From Euborellia annulipes (taxonomy: Eukaryota > Arthropoda > Insecta > Dermaptera > Anisolabididae), in assembly GCA_023213315.1 (NCBI GenBank), contig JAKCPI010012626.1, positions 1 to 64,000 on the forward strand: 64,000 nucleotides of DNA, in the 5' to 3' direction. The notes under the pieces are model-generated. The model did no database searches. It was given only the letters and a program-made list of their open reading frames with translations, and was not told where the DNA came from. Numbering within the stretch: the first letter of the stretch is position 1; each line of letters opens with the position of its first letter. Made by a program: the position numbers and the translations under genes. Below, piece after piece: positions 22,539 to 33,345 of the stretch.

Positions 22539-23054
22539 TACTTAATATCAATAAATAATATTAAAAATATTTTTTAAATTTTTAAATAAATATATAATTT
22601 TATAATAACTAGATGGTATATATTTTTTTTTTTATTTTATTTCAACGCGGGTCGTCGCCTTAATATCCCGTCTATAGGAGTTGCTTGACCGGGATTATCT
22701 CTTTATTTGTGAAAACAAAAACATTTTAATGTGACATTGACCGTTCTTAAGAGGTCACTGGTTGAATTTTTAATTAATATCGAAATGTTAATATAATTTT
22801 AAAAAATAATAAACTAGAACAATTTTGTCACTGGAGCTGAATGTATCGTATATAAAAAGCTCTTAGCATTGCTTGGGATATATGTACAAGCAGTTTATGT
22901 ATATTAATATCCACCTATTGACAACTCTACATTTGACTCAATGCGTTGGCATTTGAGTGCATACTGTATGTTGAAAAATAATTTTCTTGTATATATGAAT
23001 GTTTATAATTTTAATATTACAAAAATTGTACAATGCTTACAGCTCGAAAATGGA

Positions 23055-23091
23055 CTGAGGATGGCGATATTTAATTATAGCCGAAACTGTC
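23055..23091 (+). ncRNA. Hammerhead-like ribozyme core downstream of PLE
   Basis: CTGAGGA, stem II (tggcgata/tatagcc around tttaat) and GAAACTGTC. tgga before the core can pair with tcca after gtc to form stem I, which places GTC as the cleavage triplet. Position 540 bp downstream of the endonuclease frame, same strand, fits the known association of hammerheads with Penelope-like terminal repeats. Stem III would be very short. Confidence 0.55.
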
Positions 23092-23390
23092 TCCACTACT
23101 CTTGAGTTTCATTTCGTAGAGGCTTACTTCCTGGCTGCCCGCTCCCTCTTCTATTGATAATGATGGAGGTGTAGCCGAAACATCGAATAGATCTCCACTC
23201 CCAACGTGATTCTATCTGAGGAAATTTATCTTCATATACATCTAGTAGCGGCAACTTTTCAGAACATAATACTCAATCAAAAAATCTAGGAACTAACCAA
23301 CATATGGCAGCTTCGAAGGAGAGAACAAGAGCATCATCTTCCAATGATATCAGTGCAGTAATAGGAGTATTTTCTTTCTTTCAATCTTGA

Positions 23391-24975
23391 ACACTAGCAT
23401 AGTGAGCAAATTGAGACCTTGGACTCAAACTACACTAATTAGCACAGGAATCACTACACCACACCACCCAACCAACCATAAAGACAAAAATCGGTAGCAC
23501 CTCGACTTGAGAAGTAAGTAGATGAAACCCCAACTTCAAACCAAACTTTATAACACACAACCTACCTCCAAACAAATAACCTCTGAAAACAACAAGATTG
23601 CGTCCCAAAAACAAAGCACCTCCATTATTACTTATTAATCCTAATCTCTTGAAAAGGAAAGCCGAAACGCTGAGTAGATTTCAACTACCAACTTGACTCA
23701 ACCTGAGAAAATTTATCTTCCAGTCGTGGAAACCTTCCAGAACAGAAGACTAAAAAGTTCTGTGATTATCCAACAGAATAACAAATCCATACCATTTTTA
23801 GTTAGTATCACCCTTTAGAATTGGATGTCAAAATTTAATGACATTTAGATATAGTGTTTTTAGTGACGCTAATTTTACTATTTTCAAAACAATGTCGAAT
23901 TTATTGGCAACGATGAGCAGATTGTATGAGTTAATAGTTGAAATTAATTCCACACCCACAATTATTTTTCAAAGTGAATTCGTCATCTAATGACGAATGC
24001 ATAAAACGTGGCCGAAATGTTGTAATTTCTTGTAGATAACTAAAATAAAGCACGATTTGAAAGTCTAACAAATCATACCCTTGACCCAAATATTTTGGAA
24101 GGTCATTATTGGGACTTGTGGTATATTTTGGTAAATGAGATACTATTGGTTCTTATTATATTATATCATTTTTTAAGAGGTAAGTTAAATTAGAAGATAT
24201 AAAAGAACTTGTGTGTACGTGACTAACTTGTGGTGGGTATTACTATATATATATCTGTTTTAAATTAGTTACAGTATTTGAATGTGTATTGCCAACTTAA
24301 TTGATTAATCATGACATCATTTAGACATATATCTTATTCTTCCCTCATATTCTTATAATCCCTCTCCGATCTCTACATTAGAAAAATTAATAATAAAAAA
24401 AATCCATCAAAATCTAGAACGTGACAGAGAGAATTATATATTTAGATGATTAAGAAGATGAATATTCTAAGCTTTTTAATTAAATAAAATTTCCATATTT
24501 TTAGTTGAATTTCATTATCTTGGCTCAAGATTATTGTCGTATTTGAAATATTAGATCTCTCTCTCCTTTTGACGTCATATGAATTTAATTAGAATATAGA
24601 TATAATAAATAAATAAATAGCCATCATCATGCAAAGAGAAACTCCCTCTGAATTTTATTATCTCTCTGATGGGATAATAGAATAGAATAGCAACTGTAAT
24701 TGGAAATTTCTATATATACTAGTACAAACACAAATAATTATGGATTAATAAAGCTAATGAATAAAACTCTTGTTAAAATATCAAAGAATAAAACTAATTT
24801 TTACATTAATATAAATTCAGAAAATTTTATTTTAAAAATATCATAACATTAAATAGTGGAGGAGCTGGGATACAACTAATGTGAGATGTTAATAGCCTTT
24901 AAATTATTTTTAGAATATTTATTCAAATTTTTTTTCCAATTCTCAGTCTTACCATAATTATTCAAAAAAAATTAT
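23391..24975. other. Decayed Penelope-type pieces, then AT-rich DNA
   Basis: Around 23640-23760 there is a terminal-repeat piece (gccgaaacgctgagtagattt) like 23165-23190. Around 23990-24050 there is ctaatgacgaatgc...gtggccgaaatgttgtaatt, a decayed CTGANGA...GAAAC module. From 24150 to 24975 I see only AT-rich sequence with no gene. Confidence 0.4.
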
Positions 24976-24977
24976 TT

Positions 24978-25769
24978 TTAAGGTTGTTCGGACATTAAAG
25001 CACTTTATCAGATTAAAAGCTAATTTTTTAATATGTTATTAATCACTATCAAATACGTAGAAAATAAAATTTTGAAGCAGATCTGACGCAGGGTTATCGT
25101 GTAATTAATTTTTAAAAAATTGAAATTTAACATGTAGCCTATGGGGAATAACGACAAAACGCACACATATCGAATTATATAGCCCATATATGCATCATTT
25201 ACAAAAACAAAAAAACTTACATTTTATTAATTCACTTCCGAGGAATACGTTAAAAATAAAATCAAAAGTTTCTGCCGTCCGCTTTTAAAGATATTTTAAC
25301 AAGAAAGTCAAAAAATTCTCCAAAAATGACAGTCGCCAATATTTAAAAATAAGGAAGATTTGAGAGTGAGACCAGTCCGGCAACGTCGCATAACATAAGT
25401 GTCTTTTGTCGATGTCAGTTACATTTTTTTTTCAATTTTACGATATTTTTTCTCGCAAATCGTCCATTGTGTTTAAACTGATTTGCATTAAACATTGTAA
25501 TATATTAAATAAAATAAAATTTAAGGCGTTTAAGATTTAAAATAGATAGTTGATGTTGCCAGTTCTATATTACGTGAAAAACTGCTCAAGTCAAAAGTCA
25601 TTCATTTATTATTTTTGGTAATTAAATTATTAACTTAATCCAATTATAAACTATGATAGATCACAACTAAATTATAATAAGGAATTTTGGCATTCAAATT
25701 TTTAATTTTATTTAAAAAAAAAATTTAGATTCTATTATGACTTACGATGTACTATCCGAACAACCTTAA
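24978..25769 (-). mobile_element. TTAA family A element, copy 2 (inverted)
   Basis: 792 bp bounded by TTAA with ends ttaaggttgttcggac and actatccgaacaaccttaa. Its internal order is the reverse of 6762-7555, and the sequence is very similar over the whole length. No transposase frame. Confidence 0.75.
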
Positions 25770-26183
25770 GCAATGGCTTTTAAAAATGACAAGTACAAAA
25801 TAGATGTCATTTTTCTGTTTATGAATTTTGAATTCTAATGTACAGACAGAAACTACATATATAATCTAGTATAACAAACAACTTTTAATTATCAAAGGTA
25901 AAATAAAGGTTGTGTGCTAAGAGCTTAGTAACACCAGATTTTTTTATTTCAAACATTCTCAGTTTTGTTCAATATATTTTAAATTTAAAAAAAAAAAGAT
26001 ATAGCCTATTTACATCTAAATTTATATCCCCTCACTTATCAATAAATAAGAGAATAAAAAAGAAAATTTATCTTAATATCTTTAAAAAAATAAAGTAATA
26101 TTGAAAATGCCCAAAAAGAGAATGCTATTTTTTTTTAAAGGTATTGTATATTTACATTTTTATGTTGCACTTTACGTTGTTGG

Positions 26184-26447
26184 ATGGATGGAAAATCAAA
26201 CAGAAGAAGAAAAGGGAAGGAAGGATTTGAAAATAAATGTATAAGAAGGGAGAGAGAGGATTCTATCTGTCTGTCTGTTTGTAGTATGATAGAGGCCATC
26301 TCAAGGGCCTTTATAATGGCGAAATGCATAAAGCCAAGCGTCAATTCCCTTTCGGCGATTTATTTATTTATTTTTTTCTTTACTTTAACTTCCTATAATA
26401 TTCCACAAGAGAGAACTGACACTCGAATCATAAAAAAGACCTTTTAA
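26184..26447 (+). other. Weak open frame overlapping simple repeats
   Basis: An 87-codon frame and an antisense 69-codon frame (26135-26344) cover a gagaga tract and a ctgtctgtctgt microsatellite. No domain is recognised and I do not support a gene here. Confidence 0.2.
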
Positions 26448-26880
26448 TTTAAAATTTTTTAAATTTAAATAAAAGGAATAATTCCTTAAAAATCTGGTGT
26501 GACTTGCCGCACAACGCACTACTCTCTCTTACTCGATAATTAAAAGTTGTCTATAAAATAATATTTAGCAGCGAGTCTTAATATTTTAACATTACATGGA
26601 GGAGGGGCTGGGATTGTCAAATCAGATTTGTTGTCTTTAGTAATAGAATTTGATTTCTGGTTTAACTGTGGTTTATTTGTAAAAATTACAACGTGTCGGT
26701 CTCATTCTGTGGCCTTCTTCAGGTACAATTCAGCTAAGATTATAAAGTTTCCCTTTTATAAAGCTTTATAATCTTAGCTGATTTGTACCTGAAGGAGTGG
26801 CCCAAACGTTGCAATTTTTACAAATAAACCACAGTTAAACCGAAAAATTAAATTCTTTTACAAATTATAACAACTGTGAA
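26395..26880. mobile_element. Penelope-type pLTR with inverted copy
   Basis: 26395-26660 aligns with 30962-31200 (cacaagagagaactga, aatcataaaaaag, ctggtgtgacttg, atggwgraggcggagctggg). From 26655 the sequence atttctggtttaactgtggt to gcttataatcttagctga is followed by its inverted copy up to about 26870, with the hammerhead-like words ctgaagg and caaacgttgcaa. The inverted segment is related to the arms at 9365-9962. Confidence 0.5.
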
Positions 26881-26898
26881 AGCCTAAACTCCAAAAAT

Positions 26899-27243
26899 TT
26901 TTTGTCTACATATTTTTAGTCTTCTGCTGTACATTAGATTTCAAGATGTAAAATCCATAAACAGAAAAATATTTATATTTTGTTACCCTGATCTCATATC
27001 TTTCCTAAGTAGTATAATATTAATACAAGAAGAGTAAAGTGGGCTTCAAACAATTTTGAAGACAAAAAAAGGAAATCGACGCTCTAATTAGAAAAGTGTC
27101 TAATTCCACTTTTTTTTCAAAAATCATTTTTTTGTATTTTTCGTCATTTTCTTTTTGATTTATTTTGATTACACACAGACAGACAGAAAGACTCAAAACG
27201 TGTATTTCCATCAAATTATGGACATCGAATATGACATAAGTAA
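26899..27243 (+). repeat. tctggtgtgac-family body, diverged
   Basis: It contains tagatttcaagatgtaaaat, ataatattaatacaagaagagtaaagtg, a cacacagacagacaga microsatellite and tcaaaacgtgtatttccatc, in the order seen in the full copies. The 5' palindrome and 3' hairpin are absent. Confidence 0.55.
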
Positions 27244-27248
27244 TATGA

Positions 27249-27450
27249 TTAAAACTTGGAATTGCTTCCTCATTCACCGTATTCTCCAGATTTGACTCCA
27301 AGTAATTGACTGTTCCATTCGTTAATCAATTTAATCATTTATGAAATTAGTCTAAAGCAACAACAGCGCTAGACTATGTGGGATTTCGAAATTAGCATTT
27401 TCTTTCTCTTGAGGACTTTTACCCCTCTATTCCCTGATCAGAATAAACAA
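27249..27450 (+). pseudogene. mariner transposase remnant, copy 4
   Basis: It reads LLPHSPYSPDLTPSN then a stop, and closely matches 19900-20115, including cccctctattccctgatcag at its end. Immediately upstream is the end of a tctggtgtgac-family copy. Confidence 0.7.
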
Positions 27451-27564
27451 TAGAATATCTCTCTCTAATTATACCGTATAGCAAAATGAATACAAATCAA
27501 AAACGGATGGAATTGTAAATAAGAATTTTGAAAAAAAAAAGAAATAAAAATAAAAAATATAGTC

Positions 27565-29080
27565 TATATGGGGCATTCCACGCAAACTCGACCACTTTTG
27601 AACCCGACCATTTTTGATTTGGCTGAAACTTTGTCATCTTTTTGTACCCTATTCAAAACGTGTTTGAGAATTTTTTCAGATTTTACGACCCAGCCAAAAA
27701 AAAGTTATAGCATTTTCAAAAAACATCGATTTTTTTTTAAATAACCGTAAAACTGTCAAAAATTAACTTATCGGGACGATTTTTTTTTTTGAAATTTTTG
27801 TCTTTAAATGTACTTTTCAGAAAAAAATATGACAAAATTTTACAGATTCATCTTGAACGTTTTTTTTTGACATTTTCGGAAAAAACAAAAATTTCGGGAT
27901 GAATGACACTTTTTTTTTAATTTTTTTTTTTATAAAAAACTGATTTTTTCTACAAATGCTCTGAAAATTTCAGAGTGGGATTATTTTGCGTTCTATTTTT
28001 TTTTTATTTTTGAAAAAAAATTTTTTTTTTCTCCGCTTATTTATCATGATGGTGCTCTTAAATTCTTCCAGGATTGACTGAGATTCTAGAAAATTGAAGA
28101 AAAATAATAATAATAGTTAGAGGTGATGAAAATCGAGAAAATTCCATTTATCCTGAAAAAATTAGAAATTAGTTGTTTTTCAATTACTGAAGTATTTGAA
28201 GCGTCAAGTAAAAGCTTAGAAACATGGGCGTAACTAGGAGGGTGCCGGGAGGCCTGCCCCCCTCCAGAAAGCTCCTTGCCCCAAGAAAAATTAAAGGGGG
28301 GCCATGGGACCAGCCATCTTCCGGTGGGCCTGGAAAGCCCCATATTTTGTCAATTTTTCTTGGGGCAAGGAGCTTTCTGGAGGGGGGGGACAGGCCTCCC
28401 CGGCACCCCCTAGTTACGCCCATGTTTCTAAGCTTTTACTTGACGCTTCAAATACTTCAGTAATTGAAAACAACTAATTTCTAATTTTTTCAGGATAAAT
28501 GGAATTTTCTCGATTTTCATCACCTCTAACTATTATTATTATTATTTTTCTTCAATTTTCTAGAATCTCAGTCAATCCTGGAAGAATTTAAGAGCACCAT
28601 CATGATAAATAAGCGGAGAAAAAAAAAAAAAATTTTTCAAAAATAAAAAAAAAATAGAACGCGAAATAATCCCACTCTGAAATTTTCAGAGCATTTGTAG
28701 AAAAAATCAGTTTTTTATAAAAAAAAAAAATTAAAAAAAAGTGTCATTCATTCCGAAATTTTTGTTTTTTCCGAAAATGTCAAAAAAACGTTCAAGATGA
28801 ATCTGTAAAATTTTGTCATATTTTTTTCTGAAAAGTACATTTAAAGACAAAAATTTCAAAAAAAATCGTCCCGATAAGTTAATTTTTGACAGTTTTACGG
28901 TTATTTAAAAAAAAAATCGATGTTTTTTGAAAATGCTATAACTTTTTTTGGCTGGGTCGTAAAATCTGAAAAAATTCTCAAACACGTTTTGAATAGGGTA
29001 CAAAAAGATGACAAAGTTTCATCCAAATCAAAAATGGTCAGGTTCAAAAGTGGTCGAGTTGGCGTGGAATGCCCCATATA
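27565..29080. repeat. 1.5-kb near-perfect palindrome centred on a MITE
   Basis: The left arm (27565-28292) and right arm (28352-29080) are inverted copies of about 728 bp with few differences, separated by 59 bp. The outer ends read tatatggggcattccacg and its complement. The inner 70 bp of each arm is the end of a gggcgtaactagg MITE, and the spacer is the rest of that MITE. A transcript would form a very long hairpin. A partial copy of one arm lies at 33217-33345, and a short end copy at about 5121-5150. The frames within it are not genes. Confidence 0.85.
28224..28424. mobile_element. MITE with gggcgtaactag termini, rearranged
   Basis: Compared with the ordinary copy at 56131-56291, the right-arm half reads continuously through the MITE. 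The other end is replaced, beginning at 28292/28293, by an inverted copy of the first half. No direct target duplication exists: flanks are tagaaac and gtttcta, inverted rather than direct. Confidence 0.65.
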
Positions 29081-29500
29081 TAATTTAATTATGTATTACC
29101 AAAGGTAAGGACGTCTTTTATCTCTCTCTTTCCATGATTTATTAATTCCATATATAATATACATACAGAAATTTTAATCCAATGAAATTTATAGCCCTAA
29201 TGATAATTAATATGCCTATTTATCCTAATCATTTATTTATTTTCATTTCCAATATCCGGATATAACGTTACTAATACAGTATACATAGAGAGTGCACGTA
29301 TATTTAGAGAAGAGATTTTAATAAACTTGAGCTGTAATTGAAATATATATATTAATTTTAGCAGGATTAAAGATTATAAATGAAGAAATGTGAAAATTTA
29401 AGCTTTAATCATGCTTTAAAATACAAATATATGTGCAAGAGTGTAATTTGTATATGAAAAGAGGAAATAGAGGTATTTTCTATCAAATTAATTTTTAAAA
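29081..29500. other. AT-rich stretch, no feature seen
   Basis: Unique-looking AT-rich sequence without a reading frame or named repeat. Confidence 0.35.
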
Positions 29501-29676
29501 CAGCAACAGTCGCCACAATCGTTGTGGTTAAGCGATGCCAAGCGCAGGGAAATCTCGGATTGGTGACCCTGAGCAATCGGAATGTCCCCGCTAGTCGTCG
29601 ATACTATGTATTTAAAAATTTATTAACAAATTCAAACCCCTAAATGATCTCAGAAGTCGAAAAAGGTTTTAAAAAA
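29501..29676 (+). mobile_element. 5S-rRNA-derived SINE (SINE3 type), copy 1
   Basis: The head contains ggttaagcgatgccaagcgc and ctcggattggtgacc, which resemble the 5S rRNA internal promoter region (gttaagc...gcgc...ggatgggtgacc). The tail is the family-specific aacccctaaatgatctcaga-agtcgaaaaagg followed by A's. Related copies are at 33034-33184, 42826-43545 (split) and 50049-50213. It is a Pol III type retroposon, not a functional 5S gene. Confidence 0.65.
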
Positions 29677-29939
29677 CATGGTGGTATTAAACATTCTCCC
29701 AAGTTAATTTAAATATTGACCTATAAAAGTTATAATAATTAGTTTTTGTTGATGATAAATGTGATTTTGACAATTTTTCATGATTTATTTATATAATTAC
29801 ATGTTAAAGTCCAAACTTTTTCTTAGGACAAACTAGTTAATTCTTAAAGCTTTATGGAAGCACTCAGGACGAACTAGTTTGTCCTAAAAAAAAAACACTT
29901 TAGCTGCTTAAACTCAAAGCTGAGAATTCCCTAAATTTG

Positions 29940-30120
29940 TTTTAATTTTTTTTTATCTAAGAAAAATCTTACTGCAACGGACCGAAACAGACTAGGACCC
30001 GTGCAATTTTACACTTGGACAAACTATATGTAGTTTGGTTCTTTGTAAGCCTGAGGATAGCAGAGAGCCGAAACTGTGTTGACAATCGCCAATAAAATCT
30101 GAAAATCAAATTAAATATTA
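29940..30120 (+). mobile_element. Penelope-type pLTR remnant
   Basis: CTGAGGA, a short stem (tagc/gcc) and GAAACTGTG at 30051-30078 form a hammerhead-like module. The base after GT is G, which does not fit a cleavable triplet, so I treat it as decayed. Confidence 0.4.
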
Positions 30121-30595
30121 ATTTGTAATTATATTATATTTTAAGATATTAAGAACAGTAAAATTTCTTTTATTTTAAAATAATATTTGCAAATAAAGTG
30201 AGAGTGGGGGAAAAGTCTTATCTTTCTAATTCTTAAATTTTTGGAAAAAATTAATTCTAATCCAATTTGAACACAAATCTTTTGACAGCTTTATGATTTA
30301 TGGCCAACATTCCAAGAATACGACTCTAGACCACTTAGGGGGTGGTGTCTCCAGTGCGCCTCATTTGAGACCTCAGAGTTAATATTTGAGAACTAAAGAT
30401 TAGGAGAAGAGGATTCCCTCACCCCCGGCTTTTATCTGGACAAGAAGAATAACTAGAGAGAATCAAAAACATCCCAAAAGAATAGAGATGAAAGACAAAC
30501 ACTCACCAGAATTTGGAAAATTTTATTTTAAATATCGCAAAAAAAGTTTTAAATCACTTCCGTTGCGATGGCTTTACATTAGCCATTAAATAGAA
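30121..30595. other. Unassigned non-coding stretch
   Basis: GC-moderate sequence without a recognised repeat or frame. Confidence 0.3.
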
Positions 30596-30599
30596 AGAT

Positions 30600-31310
30600 T
30601 TATATATATCTATGAACGAACCTAAATATTTTAACAGTTCATGGTGAAGGCGCAACTGGGATTGTCTCATCAGATTTTTTGTATCGACATTTGAGCTTAT
30701 TTAGTTTCCTGCTCTACATTAGACTGAATTGTATCTGAAGAAGTTCACAGAAACGTTGTAATCTTTACAAATAAATCACAGTTTAACTAATTAATAATTA
30801 TATAAAAATACTATTGTTTGAAAATACAATATTTGAATTTTGTGTCAGATTGTATATAGAAGCGCTGCAATCGTTCATTCAATACAGATGGCGTGCATAT
30901 CGAGATTCGACAGATATCTTTGTTTCTCAAAACTAATTCAAATGAGATTGTCACAGATGAAATAATACCCCACAAGAGAGAAAAAGATAGAACTGAAACT
31001 CGAATCATAAAAAAGTCGCTTTAATTTAAAATTTTTTTAAATTAAATAGGAAGGATATTTCTAAGTAACTGTGACTTGTCGAACAGTGCACAACTTTCTC
31101 CTATTCGGTGTAATTAAAAGTTGTTTAAAAATAGCGAACCTAAATATTTTAACAGTTCATGGTGAAGGCGGAGCTGGGATTGTCTCATGTATCGACATAT
31201 GAGCCTATTTAGTTTCCTGCTGTACATTAGACTGAATTATACCTGAAGAAGATCACAGAAACGTTGTAATATTTACAAATAAACTACAGTTTAACTGTGT
31301 TTTGTGAAAA
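30600..31310 (+). mobile_element. Two tandem Penelope-type pLTR copies
   Basis: The block gaacctaaatattttaacag-ttcatggtgaagg...tttagtttcctgc...acattagactgaatt...CTGAAGAAG...GAAACGTTGTAA occurs at about 30622-30785 and 31136-31295. The second is preceded by sequence like 26395-26560. CTGAAGA at 30734 and 31243 and GAAACGTT are kept, but stem II is reduced to a few bases. Between the copies, 30820-30955 resembles the inner arm of 9365-9962 (gaagcgctgcaatcg, gatggcgtgcat, gagattgtcacagatg). Confidence 0.55.
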
Positions 31311-31364
31311 TTGAAGTTAACGTTACGGTTGTATGAATTTCAGATAATATTGGTAATAAATTTA

Positions 31365-31580
31365 TGAACACAGAAGTGGTTTTATTGACAGACCGAATCG
31401 CACCGTCTCACTTTTGCCTTCTTCAGAATTATTATGGGAGTTTTTAATCATAGAACGCATTTTGTCTTAATTATTTATTAAAAACAACGCTTTAACTACT
31501 CCTTATACATTCGTTGTAAGGCAATTGCTCCGACTCAAGCGAACTAACCTCTAAGGGACACCTACGTGTAGTTAGTTACA
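31365..31580 (-). mobile_element. Penelope-type pLTR remnant
   Basis: On the minus strand CTGAAGAAGGC...GAGACGG is a decayed core. The following sequence (tgctccgactcaagcgaact) matches 45530-45550 in another copy (tgctccgactcaagtgaacc). Confidence 0.4.
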
Positions 31581-31739
31581 TTTTATATGCAATGAAGTTA
31601 GCAATATATACAATCATCCCCATGAAGTTAGCCACCATCATAAAAATCATGATTGTTACAATAAGTTTTTTAAATTTGATTTTTTAACAAAAATAGTACA
31701 AAATAGTATTATTAAATTATTCCATTAATATAATACAAT

Positions 31740-32060
31740 CAGTGCCGGATTAAGCAACATGGAGGCCCTTGAGCAGTCGAAATCTCGGAGCCCTGTCAGA
31801 AATTTTTTTTTCAAAACTTTGTTTTTCCGCCCTGCGGAACGTTTTCGCGCCCTGCAGAAAATTTTCCGTTCATACATTTCACCTTTTCTTTGAATTATTT
31901 GCAAATATATCGACCCCTCTACAGTGGCATATCTTTATTTTAAATTTAATTATAATGTTTAAAATTCAAAAATTGAATGGGGTTCTAAAAAAAAAATATT
32001 ACGTGGAAGGGTCGGTCCCCCGAAGGTGGGCTGCGCAGCAAGTATCATTTTTTTTTTAAA
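31740..32060 (+). mobile_element. Possible hAT-type element end
   Basis: It begins cagtgccggattaagcaaca, a form frequently seen at hAT termini, and continues with GC-richer sequence (cggagccctgtcag). No matching right end was found. The 96-codon frame over it has no domain. Confidence 0.3.
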
Positions 32061-32125
32061 TAAAATATTTATTTAAATCAAAGTGTTATATAAATATAAA
32101 TAAAGCACAACCAGGTGGAAATTTA

Positions 32126-32580
32126 TCATTTATTTTTAGTTAAATAATAATTTTTATAGATATTTCTAAGTATTGAGGGGCGTGGTGGTTGTAGTTGGTG
32201 CAGGGGTTTTGGGGGCTGTTTTTGGGCGGAGGCGTTTGCGTTGCGCCCTGCTCGGGTATCGATCTCGGGCCCAGCCCTTTGGGATCTACTCTCTCTCTCT
32301 CTCTCTCTCTCTTCACATCTTCCTTCCTTTTCTCTCTCTCTCTCTCTCTCTCCCCACACATATACAGGCCTCAAACTCAAATCACCCACAAATCCGATAA
32401 TTACAAAAACTTGAAACGTGCTCTCAACAAAAATCGGCGTTTTCTCTCTCTCTCTGCTCTCTCTTTTTTTTTTCTTCTTCTGGCCATCATTATTCTCTTT
32501 TTATTTTTTTTTTTATTATACATTCGTTGTTACAAACACGTCAGTATTAATATTACATTTAACAAAAATAAAATTTAAGC
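32126..32580. repeat. GC-rich patch and CT microsatellites
   Basis: A GC-rich patch (32175-32285) is followed by two CT runs (32290-32312 and 32331-32352) and a third CT-rich stretch near 32445. Overlapping frames on both strands here are Ser-Leu or Arg-Glu repeats from the microsatellites. Confidence 0.6.
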
Positions 32581-32699
32581 GAAATCTTGATCTCTAAGCA
32601 CAAGTGTCCAGGAACATTATTATTAACAATATATTGATAAATAAAAATATTTAAATTTATTGAATAGGATTACAATAAATAAGTCAGCCAACAAGAAAT

Positions 32700-32790
32700 A
32701 AAAAAATATTTACAATATATATATATTATTATACATCGACATTTCGGGTACGCATCGCTCCTATTCGTCTTTATTTTAAAGACCTACATT
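32700..32790 (-). mobile_element. Possible Penelope-type terminal module
   Basis: On the minus strand gacgaataggagcgatgcgt-acccgaaatgtcgatg has the spacing of the CTGANGA...GAAAC module but with changed core bases. It is followed by an A/T tract ending in ttgtaaatatt, as in other copies. Confidence 0.3.
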
Positions 32791-32816
32791 TGATATATTG
32801 TTGGTAGTGTAATTAA

Positions 32817-33033
32817 CTAGCTGCGGGACCCGCTTCGGCGGGCTTCGCGCCTAGCCGGGGAGCTACTCTTTCAGCTTGCTCCGACCCGCCTGCGGCGGAC
32901 CCTCGCCTTAGTTATGAAAAAAATTATCATTACTTTATTCCAATGCAGTGCCTGCTGGAGGATTTGTTTACGTTCATAGTATACACAAATGCAAAGAGTA
33001 TATAAATGGTTCTCTATAAATTTCCTATGGGAG
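32817..33033 (-). mobile_element. Helitron 3' portion
   Basis: On the minus strand the end reads cgcgaagcccgccgaagcgg-gtcccgcagCTAG followed by T, with a cccgc-cgaa-gcggg hairpin about 8 bases before CTAG. This is the Helitron 3' signature. The preceding sequence (cccataggaaat, cattgtgtata, gtaaacaaatcctcc, gcaggcactg) matches 46718-46790 in the Helitron at 46520. Confidence 0.6.
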
Positions 33034-33184
33034 AAGTGGTAACTGGTACCCCGAGCAATCAGCGTGCGGAACGCCCCCCGGTTACCATCAGTACAATGTT
33101 TATGAAAATCTCTATATAATAAATAAATAAACCCTAAATGGCCTCTGTAGCCGAAAAGGGGCTTAAAAAAAAAAAAAAAAAAAA
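33034..33184 (+). mobile_element. 5S-derived SINE, copy 2 (5'-truncated)
   Basis: It contains ggtaccccgagcaatcagcg, cggaacgccccccggttacc, aaccctaaatggcctctgta-gccgaaaagggg and a poly-A tail (33166-33184). The head lacks the gttaagc part. Confidence 0.6.
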
Positions 33185-33216
33185 GAAGATTAAATTTTAT
33201 TAGTTAAATAAAAAAA

Positions 33217-33345
33217 ATGAAAATGCTATAACTTTTTTTTGGCTGGGTCAAAAAATTTGAAAAAATTCTCAGACACGTTTTCAATAGGGTATAAAAAGAT
33301 GACAAAGTTTTAGCCAAATCAAAAATGGTCGGGTTCAAAAGTGGT
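33217..33345 (+). repeat. Partial copy of the 27565-29080 palindrome arm
   Basis: aaaatgctataacttttttt, ggctgggtc, caatagggtataaaaagatg and caaaaatggtcgggttcaaaa correspond to 28930-29055 with a few changes. Only the outer part of an arm is present. Confidence 0.75.

Larger units (their letters stand above)
21520..23390 (+). mobile_element. Penelope-like element with inverted terminal arms
   Basis: An endonuclease frame (21872-22538) lies between inverted arms. Arms 21741-21813 and 23082-23154 are near-perfect inverted copies (agaagagggagcgggcagcc to gtggagacagtttcg). Outside them, 21520-21715 and 23160-23390 are diverged inverted copies (aagaagaaaatactaatact; gatatcattggaagatgat). No reverse transcriptase core is visible, so the copy is 5'-truncated or deleted. 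Inverted pLTR-like arms plus a terminal hammerhead-like core fit known Penelope-like architecture. A related terminal piece recurs at 23625-23760. Confidence 0.7.

Noticed and set aside
28086..28463. Three similar frames on both strands
   Set aside because: They mirror each other because the DNA is a palindrome; no domain.
29501..29600. 5S rRNA gene
   Set aside because: Only parts of the internal promoter resemble 5S; the 3' half diverges and a SINE tail follows.
32126..32578. Overlapping frames on both strands
   Set aside because: They translate CT/GA microsatellites into Ser-Leu or Arg-Glu repeats.
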